This document shows, in pieces, positions 10,516 to 22,299 of a DNA stretch of 64,000 nt. Each line of letters opens with the position of its first letter. Within the stretch, counting starts at the first letter, position 1. Below the pieces are notes generated by a model. It saw nothing but the letters and a program-made list of their open reading frames with translations. It did no database searches and had not been told where the DNA came from. This DNA is from Chamaecyparis obtusa (taxonomy: Eukaryota; Streptophyta; Pinopsida; Cupressales; Cupressaceae). The DNA lies in assembly GCA_027943335.1 (NCBI GenBank), contig BSBK01007854.1, positions 312,501 to 376,500 of the forward strand. Reading direction: 5' to 3'. The translations under genes were made by a program, and so were the position numbers.

Positions 10516-11729
10516 AATATAGTTAAGAATTCAAAATTCATCCTCTAAACTAGAGACATATTAGTATAGGGGTTATCTCTTCTCAATGGGTATACATAAG
10601 ACACTACTATCATACTACTACCTTTGTGAACATTTATAAACTAAAACCATTCAAATATTAAATTTGCCACATACATCAACACATAGTTTTGTGAGTAACC
10701 TTTCCAACAGGATAAAAACAAATCTCTTTTATGGAACAATTTATTTTTGCCCATAAGATCTAAGGTATACTTATAGGATAATATCTAATAACAACTTAAA
10801 TGCAAGATGGAATACACATAAAGATATTCCTAAGAAATTTTAACATGATTCATTAAGCTAGAGTTTCATCAACATTACTTATTAACTAGCTTATTTAACC
10901 AATTCCATATCCTAGAAATCCATAATAATCTTCTTACGAGTATATCTTTTCCCAACATTAACAAGTTTGTTTGAATTTTACCATTTTCAAAAATAAAAGT
11001 CATAGATTCTTTAATAGAGGGAGAGAAATACATGAGTCATATGGCTACCCTCTTATTCAATCAAATTAATATGTTCAACCCACTAACATTTTGTACACAC
11101 GTTTCAATAAAATCACATTTGAGGAGTAACTACAAGTATTGTTATCCTTATACGCATCTTCAATATGACATCTATACCATTTCCTACAAATTCACATTCT
11201 TCTAATATTTCAATTTTAGGATAGTTAGAAAGTTTGACTTAAATCTTATTCTAATAGACATATCATTATTCCTTTCATAATAACTCATTGTTCCTATATA
11301 ATAGCAATGTTGTTAGCTTCAACTTCCATTTCACACACAAAATGCCAACAAAGTAAATAATTACTACACAATTTTGTTTAATATCATATTCTTTCCTTAT
11401 AGTTGATGGTTTTCACTAGATCAATTCACACTATTTACGACGATCATATATAATTCAAAATTCCTACCATATAATCAAACATTTGTCCTTTCAATAATTG
11501 TGTACTATAATCCTATTTATTACAAAACCTTGGGGACATAGGTCCTTTACCCAAGGGTTCCCTCTAGCTAGGCACATTCTCCTTACAGACACATTGACTT
11601 TTCCCTATAAAATTTAGTCTTTTAAACATATTTCTTGAGAAGAAGGGAGAGACACATTTGATTTCAACAATAAATTTAATTTCTTACTTGAGAGGGTATA
11701 TAAAAGAGAGATGCTTCTTAATGAATCTC
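10516..11729. other. AT-rich DNA, no gene seen
   Basis: No ORF of useful length, LTR, domain or RNA gene is visible on either strand. Confidence 0.6.
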
Positions 11730-13420
11730 AGTCACTGGTAACGCATGGATAGTCAAACCACTAGTCTCCAAAGCATTCAATAAGTGAATATGAATGTTTG
11801 AAAACTACTCCCAACAATTCTTAAACAAAATAAAGTATGTTTAAGAATTGGTTGGACTGGTCCTTTGGCGTGTATTAAATAGAATAGACTTTTCAGCATA
11901 TTATTATCATTCTATTTCTTTGTTGTAAACATGCCATTGGTTTAGTTTTAATCTAATGGTGTCGTGTCCTAGCCCATGCTTTATCTCCATTATTTTATGT
12001 TATTCACTATTTTGAAATGTTGACTGTGGTTATCAAATGGAAAAAATAGAATTTTTTTTATAACAAAACTGAACCAATGGCATGTTTACAACAAAGAAAT
12101 AGAATGATAGTTTAATATGCTGAAAATTCTATTTTGATTAATACACGCCAAAGGACCAGTTGTATGAAATTATCAATCACATAACATTTCACTATTGTAT
12201 GAGTGGATTGTGTAGGAATAGTTAACATTAAACAAGGAGAAAACTCCTCAACACATCTTAGAAATGATTGAATTCAATAATAAATGAAACCTAACACCAA
12301 CACTATTCCTTCCATTCACTTCTACCAAGAATAAAGCATTTAATCCATTCATCATTACATATAATCATTAGATAGTTACATTTCCTGATTGTGTAGAGGA
12401 ACAGTCATGACCAAAATGATCAAAAGTACTTTCACCCTTGCACAAGCTATTCTAAACTTCAAGTAAAATGAGAAATATGCTATATCAAATCATTCATATT
12501 CATAGTAACCATTCAAACGATCATTTTGTCAATGCACCCTTTGATTGTACCCTTGTGGTAGAGAAAGGAAACTTAGTAAAACCAATCTATGCCACTATTT
12601 GTGAGGGTACAGTCATGATAAGTGCCTCTCAAACCTCTCCAAACATGTAAGAATGTCTTTAAATACTTTATTGATCTCTTCTAAATGTTAACGCATGGAC
12701 AGTCAAACCAATAGTCTCTAAAGCATTCAATAAGTGAATATGAATGTTTGAAAACTTTCCTCTCAACTTCCCCAACCACTCCTAATTAGTTAGAGGGATT
12801 AGTTGAGTGTTTAGACACTAAAACTTCTTAAACATACTTTATCTGATATGATGAATTATAATATCAACAAACGTGAATCCAAACATTTCAAAATAGTGAA
12901 TCGATGTCCTTGAGAATAAGCACCAATAACATCAAATAATGGAGATAAAGCATATGCTAGGGGATGACACCAGTAGAATGTGGTCATTTCAGTGAGCATT
13001 CATGGTCAATTAAAATGAAATGCATTTTAAATTTGTAGTCGAATATGATGCTAGAGGCTTTTAAGATGTTGCCCATCAAAGATACCAATCAAAGATGAAG
13101 AAATCACATACCTTCTCTCACACTCAACTTTCACGAAGGAAGATTTGATAGCCAAATCTTCCTTGTACCACATGAAGAACATGCCATTGGTTCAGTTTAG
13201 CATGTTATTATCATATCAGATAAAGTATGTTTAAGAATTATTGGTAAGGATAGGAATAGTGGAGATTCTAGAAATATCCCTCTAATCGATTAGGAGTGGT
13301 TGGGGAATTAAGTTGAGAGGAAAGTTTTCAAACATTCATACTCACTTATTGAATGCTTTGGATACTACTAGTTTGACTATCCATGTGTTACCAGTGACTG
13401 AGATTCATTAAAGGATACAA
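11730..13420. repeat. Complex of direct and inverted repeats (fold-back region)
   Basis: A ~95-bp inverted repeat has arms at 11856-11950 and 12065-12160 around a ~115-bp loop. A second motif (AGCATTCAATAAGTGAATAT) is direct at about 11785 and 12720 and inverted at about 13345, with 70-100 bp of flanking match including the CACTCCTAATTAG segment. CTTAAACATACTTTATCTGA near 12830 is inverted again near 13225. 12860-13130 and the loop of the first fold-back belong to the same family as 41640-42090. This looks like overlapping non-autonomous DNA elements, but no transposase or clean terminal duplication was identified. Confidence 0.75.
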
Positions 13421-13744
13421 AAACCTTAATTTTGGGTTATTGTGTGTGGATTCATTCGCTTTAGCCAGGAAGATCAAGAAGATGGGGTAGGAGGACATTG
13501 CAGTAGAAGAAGTATTTAAAGATATTTACATGTTCCCCTATTTGTGAAATTGAGACTATAGGTGATGAAGACCATGTTGAGGATGAGGGGGTCTTAATCA
13601 GGGAGGGGCATAAGATGAATCGGTCTTGAGAGATGGGGAAGGAATTTTGGAAAATAGAACAATCAAGAAAAATAAATCTAAGTCCAAAAAGAAACTAAAC
13701 TAGAACAAGAAGCAACATAAAAGTTTTCTAGAGTTTGGAAAAAC

Positions 13745-14060
13745 ATTTCAAAATCCATGAATGGTATGGGTAAGGTGACCTTCATTCTTGTCTGTGACTT
13801 CAATGAAACATTGGATATGGATGATAAGAAAGGGAGCAAGGGGACTATGAGGAGGATCCAATTTGATTGTCAGATCTTTGTCACCAAAAATGGATTGTGG
13901 GAAGTTGAAACCAAGAATGGGGTGTTTACATGGATGAATAGGAGACATGGATTCTCACACATCATAGAGAGATTGTACCATTTTTTCTAGAAAGAGAATG
14001 GGGATCCCTCCCCTTGATCTTTGAGGAAAAAATACTTCCCATGACTAGGTCGAATCACTT
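13745..14060 (+). pseudogene. LINE endonuclease fragment (exonuclease/endonuclease/phosphatase fold)
   Basis: The ORF 13757-13990 contains CDFNETLDMDDKKGS, then NGLWEV, GVFTWMNRR and HGFSHIIERL, the order of plant LINE apurinic-like endonucleases (GDFN, GVFTW, SHIxERLD). After the stop at 13988 the same frame continues with NGDP and GRITFQ, matching the region near the usual SDH catalytic motif. The Asp expected after IERL is Tyr. There is no reverse transcriptase nearby, and the fragment ends where the 174-bp repeat flank begins (14108). It is a short dead piece of a non-LTR retrotransposon. Confidence 0.8.
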
Positions 14061-14107
14061 TCCAGATGCTTTATTTTTGTAGAAGGATTTGGTATAATTT
14101 TACTCAT

Positions 14108-14758
14108 TACTATGGTCATCACAGGATGGAGTGATATATAGTAGAGAGCTATATAGGGATGGTTGATAACTCACTGATTGCATGATAACCCAGTTTTGAA
14201 GGGTCACTGGTTGAGGGGATAGTCAAGGTCCAGATGTTGATAGTGTTTCTTGAGGGAAGGGGGATAGTGAAAGACTTGTTATCATTTTATTGTGTATTTT
14301 TAGTATGTTTGGATGTAGGGAAGACTAGGAGAATGAAGGATCACTCAGTGATTACATGAGAACCCAGTTTTGAAGGGTCATTGGTTGAGGGGATAGTCAA
14401 GGTCTGGATGTTGATAGTGTTCCTTGAGGGAAGGGGGATTGTGAAAGACTTGTTATCATTGTATTGTGTATTTACAATATGTTTGGATGTAGGGTAGACC
14501 AAGAGAATGAAGGATCACTCACTGATTGCATGATAACCTAGTTTTGAAGGGTCACTAGTTGCGGGGACAGTCAAGGTCCGAATGTTGATAGTGTTCCTTG
14601 AGGGAAGGGGGATTGTGAAAGACTTGTTATCATTGTATTGTGTATTTCCAATATGTTTGGATGCAGGACAAACTAGGAGAATGAAGGATCACTCACTGAT
14701 TGCATGATAACCCAATTTTGAAGGGTCACTGGTTGAGGGGACAGTCAAGGTCTGAATG
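14108..14758 (+). repeat. 174-bp tandem repeat, cluster 2
   Basis: The left flank 14108-14166 matches cluster 1. The first unit is internally deleted by about 100 bp (14162-14235); full units start at 14236, 14410 and 14584 and the match ends at 14758. The spacing is again 174 bp. Confidence 0.93.
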
Positions 14759-14956
14759 ATTGGGCCATTTGAGGACCCTATTTCTTTGTATGAATTGCTA
14801 TTCAAATTGGATGCATGGATTTCTTATGAATTATCAACTACTATGTATCCTGCAACTGCATCCGTAAATCTACATATACTTCTCTAGGGTTGTAAGCCAC
14901 TTAGGGATCAAAATAGAGAAAATAAATCAAAATCATTCTTTGTCCTATTTCCTTTT

Positions 14957-16525
14957 TGAATAAGGTTAAAAATGGATCTTTGATAATGCAATCTATCATT
15001 CACTTATTTATTTGTTTATTTGTTTTTGGATTGAAATTGAATAAGTAAACTTGGAAATGCTTGAAATTAAATAGAATAAGATACAAACCTCATAATAGAA
15101 TAGATTTGGAAATACCTATTTTTTGAAGCCTGTGTGCAGTTTCAGAAGATTCTGAAACTAGATTTGGGACCAAAAAATTGTAATCGAGAAAAGCCAAACA
15201 ATTTTTGTCATTCTGGCAGCAGGTAGTCTTTGAGCCCGATAAAAGGTCAAAGACTACCTCAAGATTTTGAAGGTTGACTTTCAATTTGTTCGTAGATCTT
15301 GGAAGTTTGCCAAAAAGGGTACTCAAATCCATCCTCCAATTCTCGAAACAATGACTGTAGATATTTGAAAAATGGTGTTTTTGGGGTGGCTATATAGGGT
15401 TTTGCCTTAGTCAAACCCCCATTTTGGTGATCTCCACCTCCACGAATAGCCGATTGAAATAGAATGTGTGTGTGTATTGAAAGTGTAATGCCAAGATCTA
15501 ATCCTCTAGATTGAAACCCTAGCATGAATATATATGAGAATGCAATGCATAGATTTGACTATGACAAGAAAGCATACCAAGCCCCCAAGGCTAAAGTACT
15601 CTCACCAAACTCATAATTCATAATTGCTATCCCATGATTGTGTCTTTGAATGCTTGAATATTTGACAATGGTGGATCAATGAAGAAGGGTCCTCTCTTGC
15701 TCCAAATAGATGTTCATAATGGTGTGTTCAAAAAGATGCTTGATATCAACAAATGGATTGATCTTATATATCATCCTCTTGAAATATTGCATCTCCACTT
15801 CACCATCAATTGCTTTCTTGGTAGATCCTTGATGTGTAAATGAAGGAAAATGAGAGTCTTTATATAGAGGTTTCAAGGTGAGGCTTCTAGAGTAATGTGA
15901 GGACCCATAATTCAAATTTAACCTCAAATTATGGTCCAATCACAATAACCAATGAAGGAGGGAAAATAATTAAATGATTTTTGAATTAAAACCTTTTTAC
16001 ACTTGGATCCGAAGGCCCGACATTGATTTCGGGGCTCACCGGGACCAAATCTGAAAAGGGGAACAAATTATAGAGGAGGTCAAAGACAACCTTGTCTTTG
16101 ACCTAGGTCAAGGAAAAGGTAGACCTTGACCTAGGTTAGGGATGACCTTGAATCTGACCTAGGTCAGGGTCTAGGTCATCTTTGACCCAGAGATCTAGAT
16201 CTTTCCAAAATCAGGGACAGAAGGTCCCGGTATACCCGAAGACCTAGAAATGATGTCAGAATGAGACAAAGTGCTAGGGAGAGGCAAAAAATACTATTAT
16301 GATCATGATGAATTCCATAAGGACCTATTTCTAAGTCCTACCTAGAAAATAGAGCCATGGAAGATGGAAATTAAGGAGAATGCTCGGGATCCTAACCCTA
16401 ATTTCACCTAGAACGAAGAAATCAAGTGCAAAATGCATCCTAAATGCAAGTCTAACATGATAAATGTACTGAAAGAGGGTGCTAAACCTATCAAGATGGA
16501 ATTTCTTCCATTTTAAGATGATAAA
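14957..16525 (-). mobile_element. 3' LTR of element A (1569 bp)
   Basis: On the plus strand it begins TGAATAAGG and ends GATGATAAA, where the other copy has GATGATACA, so the terminal CA has decayed. It contains a dense run of TTGACC/GGTCAA words at about 16078-16190, part of which is duplicated relative to the other LTR. Short ORFs inside it are not genes. Confidence 0.93.
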
Positions 16526-16545
16526 TTTATCCCCCACTTTAGCTT
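16526..16545 (-). other. Polypurine tract of element A
   Basis: On the minus strand AAAGTGGGGGATAAA directly precedes the 3' LTR, the expected plus-strand primer position. Confidence 0.7.
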
Positions 16546-17040
16546 AGATATGACACTATGTGAATATGCAAGCTAAAGTAAGAAAAAATCATAGTAAGTA
16601 AAAAGGATATAGCCAAGTCCTCAATGTAGAGATCCCACAGAAAAATGTTAGAACCTACAACACACAAGGTTAATGAAAATCCATAAATCACCTAGAGCTT
16701 ACTAAATGACAATTGAGAAGTGCATAAAGCCCCTTATACCCCCCCTATTTCGGCTTTCTACTTCAGAAGGGTGAAATAGGGTGATAAGGATAACTCTATT
16801 CACTTGATATGTAGTTTATTGAAAAGCTCATTTCTAAATTTAATAGGATGATCCCCAACCTTCCTAAAACTAGTTTAGGGAGTTAGGTATCTAAAGCATG
16901 GTTCCAATGCCACTGACGGCACTGAAAATGAAGTTACCAAGCTCAAGTTATGATGAAAAGAATGGATGTCTATCTAAATGGATAAGAAGGGAAATCCGAG
17001 TTTACCATGAGAAAACCCTAAAAGAAACCCTAATTTGAAC

Positions 17041-17048
17041 TATAAATA
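17041..17048 (+). promoter_or_regulatory. TATA box candidate for the antisense PMD gene
   Basis: TATAAATA lies 69 bp upstream of the ATG at 17110, a normal plant spacing once a short leader is allowed. It sits inside element A but faces opposite to the element's own transcript. The function is inferred from position only. Confidence 0.5.
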
Positions 17049-17109
17049 AGGAAAATGAAGAGATACTTACTCATTCTTACCATTTTTAGGTTCAAATAGA
17101 GGAAGCAAG

Positions 17110-19398
17110 ATGCCAAGGAGAGAAGAATTTCGAGTGACGTGCATGGAGCTGTTGAGGCACAGTCTGGCTACCGGGTAGTCACTTCTTGAGGTGAGTTTTA
17201 TATTGTCTACTTTTGTACTTTCCAAATTCCTATTTTTCATAGGCAAGGTTGACCCTATCCCCTAGAGGTCAATCATGACCCATCTAGGTTGACTTTGACC
17301 CATGAAAGTTGACATTGACCAGAGGGTTTTTTCCTATTTTTGGGATGAGGTCATCCTTGACCCAGTAAGGTTGTCATTGAGCTAGTAAGGTCATCCTTGA
17401 CCTAACTAAGGTCAACTTTGACCTATTCAACTTAGATTTGTAGATTTGATGATGTGGATGACTAATATGATTTATGTTTGTGCTTGTAGGACTTGGTCCA
17501 TCTCTAAGAGAATCCCTTTGGAGAGTTTCTAGTCATGGTCAAAGAGAGACTATCCAAGCTTAATGATGATGAGATGTAGTTACTAAGAGATGTGGGACTA
17601 TATTGGGTATCAATCCTTCCATAGATCAAACTACACCAAGCCATGCTATCAGCTCTGATAGAGAGGTGGGATGAGGACACATGTTCCTTCCATCTTCCCT
17701 CTCGAGAGATCACAATGACTTTAGAGGATGTCTACAGGGTCCTGTGGCTTCCAATCTGAGGTGAGACCATAAGACCTAGAGCACAGTGAACTTGTGAGGA
17801 GATCCATGTAGACATAAAGTTTTGTATAGGATGGGTTCCACAGATGCGGACCCAGTCAGATCAGGTCCTATCATCCATACTATTAGGCCCGACAACTTTA
17901 GTATGGAGGGTGATGCTTTGCATAGTATCCTTGGTTGTGTTACCCAACGCAAAGGGTACCATATTTTGTACACCTCTTACACATATTATACAGAGGATGG
18001 AGAGGGAGAGGACCGTGTTCTCATGGGGTTGCAACATGCTAGCTCAGCTATACCATGAGCTAGGTTAGCTAGTGATGTATCAGAGGGAGAGTTTGTCGAT
18101 ATGCACGCTCTTGTAGATTTGGCTATTTGAGCATTTTTCATGTACATGCCCATAGGGAGTTCTAGTGATGGTAGATGTGAGTACATTGAGAGTCTTTACA
18201 TATCCTCTGAGAGATGCTTAGTAGTTTGGAGATATCCTCTATTGGAGAATACATCTGGACCATATTTTGAGCACCGATGTGATATGGAGACCCTATTGCC
18301 AGATGATAGAGTGGCCTGATACATGACTCCAGATGAGATATTCATAGTGGTGAAAGATGCTAGAGGGTCATCAAAGTCATATAGTGATTCCCTACTATTA
18401 TGATCAGGTGATGAGGTAGTTCAACCTATTACAGGGAGTCCCTAGAGCAATACCTCGCTATGTACATCCAACGAGGTACTATCAAAGACCCGATGCCATG
18501 TGCCGACCATCGATAGTAGACATAGAGGATAATGATGCTGATGAGATAGAGGACATAGAGGTACCAGTAGATGTGACCTATTCAGGCATGAGTCAAGATT
18601 ACATCAGAACTAGAGTTTGCAGGGCACTTGCCCCATCTTCCCTGAGGATTATCTGATAGGTGATCCAAGTTTTACCAAGAGGACACACCAGGATAGTGGT
18701 ACAATAGAGGAGGATGAGGATGTCAGAGATGAGGAGGAGAATATATCTGAGGGAGAGCCCATGGAAGAGGAGAGAGTAGAAGAGATGCCCCCAAGTAGTG
18801 ATACGGGTGCAGATGTACACATTATTCACGCATCACCACTGAGATCATGAAGAACCGCATGACCCCACATAGAGACACCACCACCACAATCTAGACATAG
18901 AGAGCATGGAGAGAGTAGTCACTCCATGCCCCCACCATCTAGACCTTTTAGTGACATTCAAGAGGGAGACCCAAGTATGTACTATGAAATTTGATTAAAT
19001 ATGGAATTTGATTTGGGATGAAAGAAATATTGGACTAATAAATGCATTGTCATTCTATAGCTAGCATAGCAGAGTGGAGGAGATTTTTATCTAAGATTCT
19101 CAAGGATACCATTATATCCTACTGACTTTGGCCTAGTGAGCAAGATTCTTTTGTTGGTCATAGAGTTTCCAGCAGGCATGCTGGCATTTTTGCATGCATC
19201 CAGCGAGAGCTGAGGCTATGCAGAGAAAGGGAGGAGAGGCTAATGGTTGAGCTACAGAGTGGTCGAGGGAGTTCACATGGTATGAGCATATCCAGGACCC
19301 ACACACGAACACATAGATCTTCATCCTCCTATCATAGGGTAGAGAGATCTGGGAGTCATCGGCCATCAGAGCGTAGTGATAGACGTAGTGATAAATAG
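17110..19398 (+). pseudogene. Plant mobile domain (PMD) gene, antisense within element A
   Basis: Exon 1 is 17110-17190 (27 codons). A candidate intron 17191-17489 (GTGAG...TTGTAG) rejoins the frame in phase 0. From 17490 one frame runs about 950 bp broken only by stops. It shows the PMD hallmarks LIERWDEDTCSFHLP (near 17660), EITMTLEDVYRVLWLP and FSWGCNMLAQLYHELG (18020-18065). An acidic segment follows (18500-18840), then a Ser/Arg-rich tail ending SDRRSDK and TAG at 19396; at least one more intron or shift lies in 18440-19080. PMD proteins (MAIN/MAIL1 family) act in nuclear silencing and genome stability, and PMD copies ride on transposons. The gene converges on A pol with 219 bp between stops. 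At least ten stops make it non-coding now. The exon limits after 18440 are uncertain. Confidence 0.75.
17191..17489 (+). other. Candidate intron of the antisense PMD gene, TTGACC-rich
   Basis: The donor is GAG|GTGAGT and the acceptor TTGTAG|GAC. Removing it keeps phase 0 between exon 1 and the PMD frame. The intron carries several TTGACC/GGTCAA words, like the LTR of element A. Confidence 0.55.
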
Positions 19399-19617
19399 GG
19401 CCATTGGCCACATATGTATCAGAACTTTAAAAAAACTCTTTTTTGATGAATGAAAGACTTTCTCTACTGATTAGTTCTATGTTTGATCAATATAAAACTT
19501 AATAGAAAGAAAGAAAGTGCATGAATATATTCAATATGTAATTTTGTTAGAACTACATAACCTAAAAAACAAACTTTATAAGGAATACATAAATGGACAA
19601 GGAAAGAAAGAATGAAA

Positions 19618-20950
19618 TTAAGGATAATAATGTTTAAGATGCATAATATTAATGGGTTCCTTAAAAGAAACACCATCCATATCAGCAAGTTTATAAGCAC
19701 CCGAACCAAAGTCTTCAATAACAACAAAAGGTCCAAGCCAATTAGGGTTAAATTTTCCTTTTTCACCTGGTAAAGCATTCACATTTCATTGATTCTCATA
19801 AAGGACTAAATCACCAACTGCAAATATTCATTCAATTACCTTATGATTGTATTTCTTTTGAAGAGATTTATGATAAGCTTTTATATGTTCTAATGCATGT
19901 ATTCGTTGTTCATCCAACATTTCTAGTTCTTGTAAGCATTGTTCACGAAAAGTATCTTTATCAATTATCCCATGAAATGAAACACATAGGGAAGGTATTT
20001 CTAGTTCCAAAGGTATAATAGCATCAGTACCATAGACAAGGTTTTAAGGAGAAGTACCCATGGTAGTATGAACACTAGTCCTGTAAGCCCATAAAGCATA
20101 GGTCAGTTGAGTATGCCAATCTTTCACATGCTTACTAACTATTTTTCTCAAGATTTGTTCAATGATTTTATTCGATGCTTTGGCTTGTCCATTAGATTGA
20201 GGATAATAAGGAGTTGAAAATCTATTTTGAATTTGATATTTCTCCAAGAAGTTTGCTACGTCTTTATTTTTAAAAGAGGTACCATTATCTGAAATTATCA
20301 TCGAAGGAATACAAAATATTTCTATGATATTATTAAGGATAAAATCACAAATTACATCTGCCATTGTTGAATGAAGAGACACAGCTTCGACCCACTTCAT
20401 GAAGTAATCTGTAGTAGTCAGAATGTAAGTATGTCCTCGAGAAGAAGTTGGTGAGATTTTTCCAATAAGGTTAAAACCCCAAACACTAAAAGGCCATGGA
20501 GGAACTTGATTACGAAGCTCACGAGCAGAAGCATGAATCAAATTACTATGTTGTTGACATTGAGGACATTTCTTAATGAACATGAAAGAATCTTTCTCCA
20601 TTGTTTGCTAATAATATCCCATTCTAAGCAATTTATTAACCAGGGATTTTCCACCAAAATGTCCCCCACAAGAACCAAAATGAGCTTTTGCCAAAGCTAT
20701 AGGGATTTTAGTTCTATTAAGGCATCTTAATAATAATCCTTCATAAGAGTGTTTATAAAGCGTATCTCCTAAAATGATGTAATGCACTGCAAGCTTTCTA
20801 ATACGATTACACATGTTCCTTGTTGTTGATTAAGGAAAAGTACCATCTTTCAAGAAATGAAAAATATGTGAATACCATTCATCCGAATGCAAATTGAAAC
20901 AATCATAGGTAATATTTTCAGAAATTGCTGGGCTTTTAAGAGTTTGTATA
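19618..20950 (-). pseudogene. Element A integrase
   Basis: The minus frame ends at TAA 19618-19620 after MHLKHYYP. It includes an HHCC zinc region (HFGSCGGHFGG, CPQCQQH; 20540-20690), the catalytic core and the C-terminal GPF-type region (NPNWLGPFVV). Two of the three catalytic acids are lost: the first Asp is Asn (WGFNLIG) and the Glu is Lys (GQAKASNK), both G-to-A changes. The middle Asp in ISDNGTSF remains. Stops lie near 20608, 20041 and 19825. The frame is continuous with the RNase H part on the far side of element B. This copy could not be active even without the stops. Confidence 0.92.
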
Positions 20951-21062
20951 GTAAATTAAAAATTTTCAGTGTTATTCTCAAGACAAACCAAGGAAGCTAT
21001 GCTAGCCATGGTGTCTGCATGTCGATTATCCTTCCTAGGTAAAGTTTGAATCGTATAAGAGG
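20951..21062 (-). pseudogene. Element A second RNase H, C-terminal part
   Basis: This is the tail of the plant-type RNase H, with LPRKDNRHADTMASIASLV near 20990-21045. The last catalytic Asp is in HAD. The frame matches 36158-36257 exactly once B and one AGAGG copy are removed. Confidence 0.88.
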
Positions 21063-22299
21063 TGTGTGTGTGAAAATTGTACCTGATCTGTAGACACAAC
21101 ACTCAGTAAAACATTAGAGGTTAGCTATAATCAAAATCATGCAAAATTGAAAGCTATCTAACCAAGCGATTTACTGCCTTCTAATGGGTGCGAGATTAAT
21201 GTTCTCAGATTGTAATCAAGATCAGTGACCTAGACGACACCTAAATGAAGGATTTGAATGCAATTGATCTATATTTTTGATATTTTCTATGCAATAAAGA
21301 ATGAATGAAAAACTGATATGAAATTAATCTATATGAAAACTGATATGCTATGCTAATCTAACAATGATATGAAATATGAATCTAAATGAATGCAAAAATA
21401 AGATTGATCTCACAAAGATGTCGATTCGCAAGAGCTTTGATTCTTCAATTCTGATTCTCCAGCGTGATTGTGCAAAATATGAGATGATTTGTGAAGAGCT
21501 AAAGCCTTTAATTTATAGAAATCCAGGGCTTTGGAGGTGCATGGATAAAAGCCATAAATCACTCAAATTAACTCATCTTGATTTTTGAGTTATCTGATCA
21601 TGAAAGATAGTTAATTCTCAAAATCATGCAAAAACATGCAAAAATAGCTTTTTAACTCAAATTAGAGTTTAGATCAGCTTTTTGAACTCCAAAAGGATGT
21701 TGAGTTCCAAAAAGTCAATAACTTGCATTGATTTTCTGATTTGGAGTTTAACTGTTTCTTTTGAATATGCATAATAATTAAGAATTAAATAAATAAATAA
21801 AGTGATTTATCCTCAACTCAACTGATTTTTGAAATAAAATAATTAATTTATGGGTTAATTAACTATTTTACCAAACTTTTATTAAAAATTATATTATTAA
21901 ATAATGACAACATGCTTTAATTAATTAAATAAGAATTTAATCAATTAAAGATAGGAATTTTGATTTTTGTCAAAATTAAATAATACAATTAATAATAGAT
22001 AGAATTAAATTTAATTACATAATTAAGTGGCAAATATTAAATCTAATTAATTAAATATGAAAATATTCAATTAATCAAACTTAGGATAAATGTGATTTAT
22101 CGCCAAATAATCATTAAATTAAAGATAATTAAGATAATTAGGAATATTACTAGGAATATTCCCCGATGCAGAATTTAAGATAATCAATTATGATTCGATG
22201 ATGTTAGATGTGCCTTAGGTTAGGACTTTGATGTCGATTTTGTTCGATTTGTCGATGTAGGAGGTTAATGAACTTATAGCCCATTTTTGGGGTATTACA
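21063..22299 (-). mobile_element. 3' LTR of element B
   Basis: On the plus strand it begins with five TG dinucleotides and ends GGTATTACA; the minus-strand form starts TGTAATACC. The 70-codon ORF inside it occurs in both LTRs and is not a gene. Confidence 0.96.

Noticed and set aside
10082..14758. 174-bp units as a CRISPR-like array or centromeric satellite
   Set aside because: There is no spacer structure, few copies, and the array is split and flanked by transposon debris.
21376..21588. 70-codon ORF, also at 35229-35441
   Set aside because: It lies inside both LTRs of element B and is duplicated because LTRs are; no motif.
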